From Symbiodinium sp. CCMP2592 (taxonomy: Eukaryota; Sar; Dinophyceae; Suessiales; Symbiodiniaceae): a stretch of DNA of 64,000 bases. Location of the stretch: contig CAJNDT010000935.1 of assembly GCA_905221615.1 (NCBI GenBank), positions 1,084,478 through 1,148,477 of the forward strand, read 5' to 3'. Each line of letters starts with the position of its first letter. Positions within the stretch are counted from its first letter, which is position 1. Shown here one piece after another: positions 34,933 through 44,404 of the stretch. The translations under genes and the position numbers were made by a program. A model generated the notes under the pieces. The model was given only the letters and a program-made list of their open reading frames with translations, was not told the DNA's origin and searched no databases.

Positions 34933-36209
34933 ACTCTGGGCTTTGGGTGATGACACCGGCAGGGAAGACGGCGGTGGATGTCTGCTTCTTTCTTTGCAAG
35001 CCCGAGCCAGTGTTGGAAGTTCGAGCAGATGTCCCGCTTCAAGACCTTTCACCGTGGGAGCTGGCTTTGTTGTTGCTTCGCAAGGGATTTCAACATGTGG
35101 TGAAAAGACGCTTAAAGAAGGATGCTGACTTTCTGCCAGGTGGTGATGACAAGAAGTGGTATTCCGCACCGAATGCCACAACTGCCTCCAAGGAATACCT
35201 GCGGTGCTTGCTGCAGGGTGATCTACAGGTTCCACATTGGAAGTCCAATGGTTTTTACACCGCTTTGCTGGCCGGGGAGCATTATGAACCAAAGCCACGG
35301 CCATTAACACTGTTTGTGTGCGATGAGAATGACATGGAAGCTTCTTTGCCCAAGCCAACTCGAGCTAGACGAGTGCAGAAGGCTCCCCGGAAGCGGAAAC
35401 CACAGTCACCGGCTTCTGCGTCGGAGCATGAATCTGCAGATCATGCTGCTGCATTGGAAGATGAATGTGAACATGCTTCTTCGGATGAGCTACATGAAGT
35501 GCCGGAGGGCAGCAGCAGCTCTCGGCCCATGGATGCTGCTGATCCTGGGCATGTGCAGCCTGTGCAGCCGGAGATGCAGCAACCTGCTGCAGAACAGCCT
35601 GCGTCATCTAGCTCGTCCTCCTCCTCCGACTCTTCATCTTCTTCCTCAGGTTCAAGCTCGAGCGGTGAGGATGATGATGCTGCAGCGTCTTCTTCCTCAG
35701 GTTCAAGATCGCGTGATGAGGATGGTGCAGCAGCTGAACCTAGTGCAGTGCCAAGAGCAGCAGAACCCGTGCGAGCAACCAATGTGAACAACAGCTTTGC
35801 CTTTGGCTTGAACCATGTCACCCAGGTCTTCAAGGACGGTGTCTTCGATGGTTTTGAGATGACATGCCACCACCCAGACCATAAGACTGGCAGCCAGAAG
35901 TGCCGCAAGCACCTCAAAGCCGTCACGCGCACCAGAACTGAAGCTGAGACATTGCAGATGCTCAAGGTCTGGGGTGCCTGGGGTGCCAAGGTAGCAACAC
36001 GTGAGCAACATGCCATTATTTGGAAGAAAGTCGTGAAAGCCCAGCAAGATGGCACTTTGCCAGAGACAGTGGATCCAGTCAGGTCGTTCGAGAGAGCCGG
36101 GGTGTCGCTGCAAAGAAGCGTGCCCGGCGCTGATGTGCACCCAGATCCGGAGTTTCCTGCTGATTGTGCGCAAAAGCCTCATGTGTGTTGTTATGTGCCT
36201 CGCTTATGA
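34933..36209 (+). CDS. Module 1 transposase-like gene, C-terminal exon with Ser-rich linker and Cys/His domain
   Basis: After an acceptor (TTTTGCAG at about 34932) the frame runs open to TGA at 36207-36209. In order: a folded-looking domain (GKTAVDVCFFLCKPEPVLEV, WELALLLLRKGFQHVVKRRL); a basic patch (RRVQKAPRKRKP) that could be a nuclear signal; a low-complexity Ser/Asp/Glu linker of about 120 residues; then a compact domain with Cys and His (FEMTCHHPDHKTGSQKCRKH). The same final domain type closes the module 2 gene at 51.8-52.4 kb, where FVATCRCASHQ is followed by a Cys-Thr-Arg-Lys segment. A metal-binding or nucleic-acid-binding role is inference. The reading frame is intact over more than 400 codons, so this part at least is not decayed. 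Confidence 0.6.
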
Positions 36210-36330
36210 GAGTACAGATGGAAAGCATCACAAGCAGCTTTGACAGCAGTGGTTCTTGTGATTTCAGCAGCGAGCCCACTCAGTTGTTGTGGATTGTGCA
36301 ACCATGATGCTCATTTCAACTCTGAGTGAC

Positions 36331-36468
36331 TGATATGATATGAAAATTATATGAGGCACTTCCTAAGCTCACTAGCAGGTCCCATTTGAGTTTTAAACAG
36401 CTAGTTTCATTGATATGACATGAAATATATAGGAGGCCCTTCCTAAGCTCACTAACAGGTCCCATTTT
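36331..36468. repeat. Direct repeat, two copies of about 60 bases
   Basis: Copy 1 (36331-36390) and copy 2 (36411-36468) both start TGATATGA and share TTCCTAAGCTCACTA and CAGGTCCCATTT, with a few substitutions. They lie 80 bases apart start to start, in the spacer between the transposase-like gene and methyltransferase 1. Confidence 0.85.
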
Positions 36469-36639
36469 CAAGGCTTATACGCTTCCATGAAGCTGGTCTG
36501 TCCCAGGGGCTATGGTGGAGCCAGCTCACTCTGCTGATTGTGCTCAATTTTGCCGAAGATGGATTCTTTTGCTTGGGAATGGAGCCAGAAGGGGCTGTTT
36601 TGGCCACTGAGCGGCCTTGCAGCTTGTGATTGGCTAAAT

Positions 36640-36779
36640 GAATATTGAACGAATTTTGAACGAATTTTGAGCGAAGTATTTTGGTATATTTTGTATGTTT
36701 TTGATAGATTCCTAGGGTTAAATGAATTATGAACGAATTATGAACGAATTTTGAACGAATTTTGAACGAATTTTGAATG
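36640..36779. repeat. Tandem array of an 11-12 base unit (GAACGAATTTT)
   Basis: The unit GAACGAATTTT, with variants GAACGAATTAT and GAGCGAAG, occurs about nine times in two clusters (36640-36675 and 36720-36779). It is AT-rich and non-coding. Confidence 0.85.
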
Positions 36780-36841
36780 AAATCAAGCCCTACTTGGGGG
36801 CCTTGGCAGCCAGCCTTCTGTGCTGACAGATGATTTTTGTT

Positions 36842-37014
36842 TGCATTCTGGCTGGCATATTGGATTTTTGAGTGATTGCAGCATATTTTTGAGATTTTTG
36901 AAGGAAATACAGACCATGGCATGTTTTTTTTGGCATTCTGGCTTGCATACTGGATTTTTGAGTGACAACAGCATATTTTTGAGACTTTTTGAAGGAAATA
37001 CAAATCATGGCATG
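36842..37014. repeat. Tandem duplication of about 90 bases
   Basis: Two adjacent copies share GCATTCTGGCT, TGGATTTTTGAGTGA, GCATATTTTTGAGA and GAAGGAAATACA, followed by CATGGCATG. Copy 1 starts near 36842 and copy 2 near 36932. It lies about 330 bases upstream of the methyltransferase 1 start codon. Confidence 0.85.
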
Positions 37015-37346
37015 GTTTCTTGAGTTTTCCTTTGCTTTGTGTGGCTGTTGTGCTGCACTTGCCTGCTTCACTGGAGACTTTGCAGTGTTGGGCATGTTCC
37101 AAGCATGCTTGTTTAGGCCTGTGCTTGGCCCAGGTGGTATCAGCTGTGGATTCTGAGATTTAGTGTTGTAGTGGAGATTTCAGGTCCTCCCAAGTCCTCC
37201 AATGAAGCAAATAGGCAACATGGAAACTCTTTGTAATCTTTGCTTTGCACAAACAACTCTGCTGTTGTGAGTGACATGCATGTCCTTAGCAACAACCTAA
37301 ACTCCTGCTCTAGAGCTGGATGTCTTGTGTAGTGCGGTGAGTCAAG

Positions 37347-39365
37347 ATGCCGCCGAAGTGCAAGGGCAGGGCCAGTGGTGCCAGCTCTGCGAGCAGTGGT
37401 CGTGCTCTACAGCGATATGTGCGTGGTAGCTCGTGGGCCATGGATACAGAGACAGGAAGACAGCCAGGGTTCAACAGCCAAGAAGACATGTCCTTTTGGG
37501 AAGAGAACTTGCTGAAACCATTTATTGGAACAGACCTGTTTCATTCAGCATGTGAAGTGGTGAAGCCAGGTGTCATGTACTACAGCGACTTCTCTGGCTA
37601 TGATGCTCCGCGTGAGAGCTTGCGGATCCTGTTGCAATATCTGCAGGTGCAAGGCGGGTCTTTGGGGCAGGATATGTCCTTGCAGTGTGTTCGAAGCTGT
37701 GATTGTGGCGGCACACAGCAAGCTGTGTTGAAGCAGCTGTCGTCTGTGCTAGATCACGGTGAGAGTTGTGTGTTTGCAAATATGGACCATCGTCTGCCAG
37801 ACTGGGCTGCAGAGTTTGTCAATACTTTGGCCCCCACTTTGAGCACAGAAGCACAGGAAGCAAGCCAGAAGAACTCTGATATTCATGCCTTCCTGATGCA
37901 GAACAGGCAAACACTACTGGAAGCAGACAGTTGTTCTTCTTGCGCAGTGCACAAGAAAGCCTGTCCAGTGTATCCAGGTTGTTGCTTCAGCAGGCTGGAT
38001 AGCACATCTTCCGACCTATCCTCTGCGGGGGATGCCCCTACTGCTTGGTGGGAGAAACCAAGCCGGTGGCAGCAGAAGCCCTTGACAGTTTCAGCTGCTG
38101 GCTTGTGCTGCACAGACTATAGCAAGTTAGGGAAGCAGAAGCGTGATGCTGGTCCGAGTGAGAGATGGCATCACCTTTGGCACATTGATCGAATGCGTGC
38201 CGCGGAGCTTCATGCAGAAGATATGTTTTTCACAGAGTGTGCCCAGGCATATCCGGCGTCCAAGCAGGTCAGTGGCTTGGAAGATCTGTACCATGTGGTG
38301 CATATCAAAACGAGCCCCGATCACCTCGGCTTTCCAGTGCGACGGCCTCGGACTTTTACTGCAGGCATTTCCAAAGAGTTCTTTGTGTGGACTGGTCCTC
38401 AGACAGATGAAGAAGTCCAGGAGATGTGGAACAATCTTTTTTTGCGAGACTGCTTCTTGACGGGGGATGCATACTTTTGTGCCTCTGATGAGCAGGTGTC
38501 TGCATGGCTTGTAGAGCGAGCTGCAAAGAGGAAAAAGACACTGCCAAAGAATTGGCGGTCCCAGACGGTGGAACAGCTGCTGCCAATGGTGCTTCCAGTG
38601 GGGGCGGTAAGCCGAAAGCGGAAGTATGATGATTGTTTTGAGTCAGGCAAGGCTCTGAATGGTTCCTTTCTGTGCGACCTAGATCACAACCCTGGCTATG
38701 GACCAAAGGCAGGCCCACTGTTTCCAGCTATGGACACACATCCCAACATCTATTCCTATATGCATAGCCGACTAGCTGTGCCGCTTGAGTGTTTTGCAGC
38801 ACAAGGAGTGGATGTGTTGCCTGCGTTGGCAGGGGCCCGTGGTCTTTCACCACTCGTTCCATTGCTGGAGGGTTTGTCAGATACAGATGCAAGATTCCTG
38901 GCCGGCAACTCTTTGCATGTGCCCAGTTATGTTTGCTGCGAGACAGACAAGATGGCCCGGGACATGTACATCAAGCGAGTGCACGTGCACTTGGCGTGCG
39001 TGTCGGAGTGGCAGGGGGACACCGTGCCGGAAGAGTACAAGGAAGCTCTGCCAGCCGAGACCCAGGCCACAGAGGCAGAGGCCCAAGAATCCAAGCCAGA
39101 GGCCAAGCAGACCCCCGATGGTTTCGTGAAGGATGCATCAGGCCTGATTGCCATGAAGTTTCCGCAATTCCTTCGCTCCAACAAGTACATGACAAGCTTT
39201 GTGCAGGGGTCTTTCGAGGGCATCTCGGATGAAAACGTCTTGACGAAGCAGCGGTTGAAGTGGGCACGTATGTTGGCTTGCTTGGTGGAGCTGAAGTTCT
39301 CGGGACTTCAGATGTTTGCAGCAACAGCGGTTCTCAGGTTTCAGAACTTCACACTGACAAAATAG
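37347..39365 (+). CDS. Cytosine-5 DNA methyltransferase 1, divergent, single exon
   Basis: A complete ATG-to-TAG frame of 672 codons. Motifs of the C5-methyltransferase fold appear in canonical order: motif I-like VMYYSDFSGYDAPRESL (residues about 76-92); II/III-like SCDCGGTQQ (about 116) and FANMDHRLP (about 142); motif IV SAAGLCCTDYSKLGK (about 249-263), where the usual Pro-Cys is Cys-Cys so the catalytic Cys is kept but the Pro lost; motif VI-like FFTECAQ (about 294), where the usual ENV is altered; motif VIII FPVRRPRTFTAGI (about 328-340); motif X FLAGNSLHVPS (about 515-525). It would transfer a methyl group from S-adenosylmethionine to C5 of cytosine in nuclear DNA. N-terminal and C-terminal extensions (the latter with an Ala/Glu-rich linker near 565-590) carry no domain I know. 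Altered motifs IV and VI leave activity uncertain. The absence of introns, unlike methyltransferase 2, would fit a retrocopy or a mobile-element gene. Confidence 0.82.
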   Translation: MPPKCKGRASGASSASSGRALQRYVRGSSWAMDTETGRQPGFNSQEDMSFWEENLLKPFIGTDLFHSACEVVKPGVMYYSDFSGYDAPRESLRILLQYLQVQGGSLGQDMSLQCVRSCDCGGTQQAVLKQLSSVLDHGESCVFANMDHRLPDWAAEFVNTLAPTLSTEAQEASQKNSDIHAFLMQNRQTLLEADSCSSCAVHKKACPVYPGCCFSRLDSTSSDLSSAGDAPTAWWEKPSRWQQKPLTVSAAGLCCTDYSKLGKQKRDAGPSERWHHLWHIDRMRAAELHAEDMFFTECAQAYPASKQVSGLEDLYHVVHIKTSPDHLGFPVRRPRTFTAGISKEFFVWTGPQTDEEVQEMWNNLFLRDCFLTGDAYFCASDEQVSAWLVERAAKRKKTLPKNWRSQTVEQLLPMVLPVGAVSRKRKYDDCFESGKALNGSFLCDLDHNPGYGPKAGPLFPAMDTHPNIYSYMHSRLAVPLECFAAQGVDVLPALAGARGLSPLVPLLEGLSDTDARFLAGNSLHVPSYVCCETDKMARDMYIKRVHVHLACVSEWQGDTVPEEYKEALPAETQATEAEAQESKPEAKQTPDGFVKDASGLIAMKFPQFLRSNKYMTSFVQGSFEGISDENVLTKQRLKWARMLACLVELKFSGLQMFAATAVLRFQNFTLTK

Positions 39366-39408
39366 CCTTGGATCTTCCAAAAACAAGAGGTCAAGTCAAC
39401 ACTCGTGT

Positions 39409-39657
39409 GTGTTGATGTGCTCGTGCAGTTTGGTTCAATTTCGGGCCAAGTAAGGAGCGTCCGAGTGCTTTGTTTGCAAAAACCATCGATTTTGTGAGCT
39501 TTTGGGTTGTGTTGCAAGGTGTTGAATTCTGTACATAGGAACGCCCCACACCTTTGGTGAGCCCAGGCTACGGTATAGTATTGTATAGCTGTATACTATG
39601 TGACCGACGCAGCGCCTTTGGTTCAAGAGTAAAAGCGTGACCGCTCGGGGTTTTACA
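39409..39657 (+). repeat. Candidate 5' long terminal repeat
   Basis: The sequence just before the primer-binding site runs from TGTTGATGTG to TTTTACA, giving the TG...CA ends expected of an LTR of about 250 bases, with a TATA-like GGTATAGTATTG inside. I could not find a matching 3' copy in the window, so the borders are guesses. Confidence 0.35.
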
Positions 39658-39665
39658 GTTTAACT

Positions 39666-39677
39666 TGGTAGCGGAGC
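39666..39677 (+). promoter_or_regulatory. tRNA primer-binding site-like sequence
   Basis: TGGTAGCGGAGC is the complement expected for a tRNA 3' end (CCA, then discriminator A, then a CTCCGCT acceptor strand). It resembles the initiator-methionine primer sites (TGGTATCAGAGC, TGGTAGCAGAG) used by many LTR retrotransposons, with one or two differences. Its place between a TG...CA block and a gag-like ORF supports the reading. Confidence 0.5.
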
Positions 39678-39965
39678 AAGGAAGCCTGAAGATCCAGGAA
39701 ACCTGTGGGCCGAAGGAAACCGGATTGGAACCGGAAGAAGTACACGAGGATACCTGGAAACTGGACAGTAAATCTTGGAATTCGCCATGAAGGTGATCAT
39801 GGAGAAGATGTACCAGGACCTCTTGCTATTTGTGGTTGGATTCTGTATGAGTATCACGCTGAGCCAAGGAAGCATTCAGGAAACAAGTTGCTTGTGGATG
39901 AACACGTCTCACCTTGTTATTCGACCTCAGCCGTTTACCCTCGAAGAGGAAATTTCGGATTGTGT

Positions 39966-41150
39966 ATGGGATCAATTGTATCCCCAAGGATGGGAGAACG
40001 ATCGGAAGAAGGATCTCTCGTCCCAGCGGCAGGAACTATGGAACTCAAAGACAGTGAGATCTTCCAGGATGAACCTCACCAGAAAGTGTCTCGAGTCACG
40101 GAACATGAACCATTGCCTAGAGTGGCAAGGCCTGTACATGAAGATGTCATGGTGGACCGGAATGCAGAGTTGGAAGAAATGCGGCAGAGCGCAGAAGAGA
40201 GGCGAGCTACCTTGGTGGAGCAAGCTAACCTCCTGCAGACGCCAGGAAGGAAAGCTGAAAGTACTCCAGCAAAGACTCCAGGTACAACTGGAGGAAAGTC
40301 GCGAGAAGAAAAGAAGAAAGAGAAAAAGACTGCCAGGAAAGAAGCCAAGCAAAGCCGTAAAGCCAAGAAGGCTAGGAAGGAACAGGAAGAAGAAGCCACC
40401 AGTCCTCAAGGTGTTCGACGTAAGCTGGATGAAGCTATGGAAGTGGCAGGATCGATTGAGAACGTCATGTTGCTTGAGAAAGAGTATAAGAGATTCAGAC
40501 TTGACGGAAAGTATCAACCCCCCTTCCTTAGTATCTACAGCCGGATGTTGCAGAACAATCAGAAATTCAAGCCCAGATCTTTCTATGATCCCCCAGGAAA
40601 GGATCAAGAGACAGAACAACTCGAAGCTCTTAAGGAAGAAGAAGAGAAGAAGTCCGAGGCAGAGTCTCGGAAGAGGAAGTTGGCCGATCTGGAAGAGCAA
40701 AAGCGGATCTTGGAAGCTGAGACAAAGGAAAAGCAACGAGCACTGGAGGAAGAAACCAAACGCCTTCGCGCAGTGGAAGAATCGGAGCGTATGGCTAAAG
40801 CACTTCAGGAAGCTAACAAGCAGCAAGCAAAGCTCAAGGTACCCGAAGCAGCACTGGACTCGGCGGAAGAATGGTGCCGCAACAAAGCCCTTGAAGTCGT
40901 GGACAAGCTACGAGCTCGGAAAGACGAGCAGGTGGAAAACTCTCGTAAGGCCGAGGAGAATTGGCTCCAAGCTTGCAGGAATGTGGAGAAGGCTCAAAGT
41001 GGATTCATTGTGGCATCGGAAAGACTGCAAAGTGCCATGGGACAAGCCCTCAACATCGCAGTACGCCACGGAGAAGAAAAGGGTCTACTTTTGTGTGGGC
41101 AGTCTGTGCCTCTTTCTATGATGTTAAAAAAAGGATATATTTGGGAATAA
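39966..41150 (+). CDS. Gag-like coiled-coil protein of an LTR retroelement remnant
   Basis: An ATG at 39966 gives 394 codons ending in TAA; the frame is open upstream to about 39690. The start MGSIVSPRMGERSEEG has the Gly-2/Ser-6 pattern of N-myristoylation, common in gag-type proteins. A Lys/Arg-rich stretch (residues about 115-140) is followed by a folded-looking part (LEKEYKRFRLDGKYQPPF, IYSRMLQNNQKF) and then a long heptad-rich Glu/Lys/Leu coiled coil (about 220-360). No zinc knuckle, protease, integrase or reverse transcriptase follows before a stop and low-complexity AT-rich sequence. With the primer-binding site 300 bases upstream, I read it as the 5' end of a truncated or non-autonomous LTR element. 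A free-standing coiled-coil gene is the alternative. Confidence 0.5.
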   Translation: MGSIVSPRMGERSEEGSLVPAAGTMELKDSEIFQDEPHQKVSRVTEHEPLPRVARPVHEDVMVDRNAELEEMRQSAEERRATLVEQANLLQTPGRKAESTPAKTPGTTGGKSREEKKKEKKTARKEAKQSRKAKKARKEQEEEATSPQGVRRKLDEAMEVAGSIENVMLLEKEYKRFRLDGKYQPPFLSIYSRMLQNNQKFKPRSFYDPPGKDQETEQLEALKEEEEKKSEAESRKRKLADLEEQKRILEAETKEKQRALEEETKRLRAVEESERMAKALQEANKQQAKLKVPEAALDSAEEWCRNKALEVVDKLRARKDEQVENSRKAEENWLQACRNVEKAQSGFIVASERLQSAMGQALNIAVRHGEEKGLLLCGQSVPLSMMLKKGYIWE

Positions 41151-41865
41151 AATGGATCCTAAATGTAAAACAAATGGAAACGGCCTTTGGGGGGGTGGAT
41201 GATCGGAATGGGTAAGAAATGGAAAAGAAATGAGAACAAATTGGGGTCTGCAAAGGTAAAATAGGAATTAGCAAAAGAAATGCAAAACAAATGCAAAATA
41301 AATGTGAAACAGCGAAATTCATTTCAATGTCAGTACATTATAGGTTTCATCATAGTCAGTAGTAAAGTCTTTGTAAGCAGAAACACATGTAAAATGCACA
41401 GAAAATGCAGACAAAATGCAAGTAAATTGCATGGACAGTGCAAAACAGAGTATCAATGCATCGGGAATGCATTGGGCATCGAATAGAATTGGCAGTTTTC
41501 GTGTATTCAGCGTATTATCCTAGGTCATAGGAGTTGCAAAAGCACCTTTGTCTTGCAATCGTTCGTGATGCTCGTTGGTATATGGTAAACTAAAAATCAC
41601 ATGCATAATGTAGGAAACGAACACCCTAAATGTCGCCAAAGTTGGACACCCTGCCGTCATCGAGGCATGGATCAAGCAAGTTTGCTTTTGCACGGCGCAT
41701 GATTGATGTCTTTGAGATTTTTTGGTAGGGCAGCTTGCGATAGTTGAATAGTTGAGATCCACGCAATTTTGGGCTTTATGGCAGAGTTACGCAGAGTTGT
41801 TTTTTGACACAGCGCCGCAAGGCAGCCTCTTCGAGGGCACATGGTCACAACAGGACACAGGGCAT
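41151..41865. other. AT-rich spacer with ATGCAAAA-type short repeats
   Basis: From about 41150 to 41470 variants of AAATGCAAAAC/AAATGTAAAAC recur irregularly. No gene is visible. An AATAAA lies at 41147-41152, at the gag stop codon; whether it is used is unknown. Confidence 0.5.
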
Positions 41866-41945
41866 GTTACCTAGGTCCTAGGTCCTAGGCCCAGGCCCTA
41901 CCTAGGCCCATCCTAGGTCCCTAGGTCCTAGGCCCTAGGCTTAGG
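41866..41945. repeat. CCTAGG(T)-type tandem tract
   Basis: Repeated CCTAGGT/CCTAGGC words fill about 80 bases immediately upstream of methyltransferase 2. The tract ends in TTTCAG, a usable acceptor (possibly for trans-splicing of a spliced leader) 12 bases before the start codon. Confidence 0.75.
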
Positions 41946-41960
41946 TTTCAGATCAGTCGA

Positions 41961-43262
41961 ATGGCAGCGGTTGCCATGGACGGTCCTGTGGAGGAGGAAT
42001 GGGTTGATTTTGCGACGGCTTTTTTACGTGAGATGCGTGAGAAGTCTGCAGCAGAAGAAGAGCTGCAGGTGTTGTCCCAGGATACAAGTGAAGCAGATGC
42101 ATGCAGGTCTTCAGCCTCCAGTCAAGGCGATGAAGGGCAATCTTTCATCATGCCTTTTGAAGATGAAGATGTTGATCCTGGAGTGCCGCTGCTGCCTTCA
42201 GATGACGACTCCTGGTGGGTGCAGAAGCTCAAGGATCACACCCGGGATTGGGATCCCCGTGGCGGTAGCTCGAAGTCTCACGTCTCTGTGCTGAGTGCGT
42301 GCACTGGAGCCTTTGTGGAGGGCGTCGCTTTCAAGGACAGTGAGGGCGGGTTATCGGTTATCAAAATGACGAGAAAGAGCTGTGGTTTGATTGCCGATAA
42401 GCAGTTAGCAGTGTAAGAGGCGGTTGCTGAACCTTCGGTACACGTAGGTTCGGTAGGCAGGTAGGGTCGGACCAAGTGGGATGCGACTCGAGTCTAGCAG
42501 ATTCTTAGTGATAGTTCGGTGCGGAAGGAGCTTGGCATCCCTTTCCAGACGACATCCATCTCCGAGCCGTGTGCAGAGTATCGGTCCTTCACTCTGCACA
42601 ACCACTCTGGAATCTTCCATGCCCACGAAACTATTCGGAAGCAGATTCAGGGGTGTGCGTGCACTCGTCATCCTCACTCGGAGGCGTGCGTTGTTGATTC
42701 CAGCCCGGCATTCGCGTGCCTTGGCACACCGTGCAAGCCCTTCAGTGTCCAGAGGGCAAAACGTTTCAAGACTTCGCCGCAGGACCACAGTGCATATGCC
42801 ATCACATTTACAGATGCAGTCGATTTTTTTGAAACCTTCACGCCAGTTACAGCATGCTTCGAGAACGTCGAAGGCTTCGACATGCCGGATCGTTCACAGA
42901 AGGATGGTTGTGACGACACTCCGATGGAGAGGCCTGCGGTGCTGCACCTACCTAATCAGTCATCTGTCCGATTTAGGAATCCAGCAGTTGAAGTGTGAAC
43001 TCAGCCATTTGCCGAATGCCGTCGCTGTCATCATCGAGCGCTGTTAATCAATGACTGTTAATGATAACGGCTAGTGGCTAGTGACTAGTGATAGTGATGC
43101 CAGTGCTGTCAGGGACTTCCTGTCATTGATCGGCTAGTGGTGCCTTCAATGCTCTCGGGCCAGGTTCCTGGCAGAATTGAAAACGGCAAGCGTGCCGGTG
43201 GGCTACTTCCATGCGGTTGTGCACTTGGACATGGCTGACTGGTTGACCATCGCTAGGAAGAG
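41961..43262 (+). CDS. Cytosine-5 DNA methyltransferase 2, exons 1-3 (motifs I to VIII start)
   Basis: Three exons join in frame. Exon 1, 41961-42335, starts MAAVAMDGPVEEEWVDF and ends with motif I (SVLSACTGAFVEGVAFK). Exon 2, 42501-42931, continues ILSDSSVRKELGIPF, has the motif II-like SEPCAEYRSF, a textbook motif IV (LGTPCKPFS with catalytic Cys) and motif VI (CFENVEGF). Exon 3, 43164-43262, reads FLAELKTASVPVGYFHAVVH and then MADWLTIARK, the lead into motif VIII. Introns are 165 bases (GA-AG) and 232 bases (GC-AG); the third begins with GA at 43263. The catalytic Cys and ENV Glu are both present, so this half looks functional. It would methylate C5 of cytosine in nuclear DNA. The rest of the enzyme lies 9.7 kb downstream. 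Confidence 0.82.
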
Positions 43263-43802
43263 GACATTGGCAGGGGGCGGGTCACTGGTGATTGTCATTT
43301 TGCTTTGCGCGCATGTTGCTGACCTACTGCATTGGACGGGCCGGAAGGGGCTCGAGATGGCTCGAGCTGAGTTTGAGGATGTTCGCCGAGGTCCTTTAAA
43401 GTTGAAGCCCAAACTTATTGCTCCTAGCGGTCCTAGCTCCATTCTAGGCCAACTGGGTCACTATGCCATCTCATCTAGAATCTAGAATCTAGGAATGTAG
43501 GCTGCTGCTACCAAATCGTTTGTTTGTTCCATTGGTCATGCGCTGCACCGTTTAGCTTGCTTTCGGTCGGCGCGGGCAAGACATGTTCTGTGTCCAGCCC
43601 TCAGCCCTTTGATGCAATCGCAACAGGTTCACTTCCGTGTGAATAAAGTGATGCAGGGATTCCTGTCGTCAGGTCCGGATGGCCGTGGTTGAATGACTTC
43701 GCGGCTTCGTCCGGAGCTTAGTGGCTTAGTGTCTGCCTGGAGGCTGCATACATATATCACCTGCTCTGGTCAGGGTCCTTGTGCTCTTTGACGGCTTCTG
43801 GT

Positions 43803-44150
43803 TTACAGGTTGGTGAGCTGGGCCATCGTTTCTTATTGTTTTGCACTACTCTGTACAGGATCTCTTCGATTCGGCTCCGACATTCTCTTCCACGACTTGG
43901 GTGCACTTTAGTTTCGAGGTTGGCGAGCTCGAGACCATTGTTGGCTAATCTTGTCTTTGCATTGCTCGGTACAGGGCGTCCTCGGTTCGGCTCCGACATT
44001 CTCTTCGACGACTTGGGTGCACTTTGGTTTCGAGGTTGGTGAGCTCGGCCGTGCTTGACGACTGTTTTTCTTGATTGCTTTGCGTAGGACCTTTGCTTCA
44101 TGTTCGGCATCGTCTTTGCACATTGGCTTCCAGGTGGGCGAGCTCAGCTG
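43803..44150. repeat. Tandem repeat, three to four units of about 97-116 bases
   Basis: Units begin GGTTGGYGAGCTSG at about 43810, 43919, 44035 and 44132. The middle ones share TTCGGCTCCGACATTCTCTT and CGACTTGGGTGCACTTT. The array lies in the long intron of methyltransferase 2, just before the nested gene. Confidence 0.85.
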
Positions 44151-44404
44151 ATGTTTAATAAAAAGTAATGATAGTTAGTTGCTCTGCACCCTTCACGTCA
44201 TTTGAGACATCGTGAAACCTCCGCCCCTAGAATCTGCCCTAGAATCCCTAGAAACAGGTGTGCCTGGCCATAAGCTGCATTTCTCAGGTCTGCTTGCCAT
44301 TGTGTATATAATATATAGGGAGTGGAGCTGTCACTCTGCAGATCTGTGCGTGCTGCCGCTGTCCCTGTTTCAAGCCGGGTTCTGTGCAGCACGGAACAGT
44401 TATC

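Noticed and set aside
35441-36055. 204-codon minus-strand frame with Glu-rich tracts
   Set aside because: Antisense of the Ser-rich linker of the module 1 gene.
39972-40826. 284-codon minus-strand frame rich in Leu and Phe
   Set aside because: It is the antisense of the Lys/Glu coiled coil, which always yields Phe/Leu runs, and not a membrane protein.
39775-41121. 448-codon plus-strand frame overlapping the gag-like ORF
   Set aside because: It is the shifted reading of an AAG/GAA-rich coiled-coil gene, giving Arg/Lys/Ser-rich nonsense. The other frame shows a coherent coiled coil.
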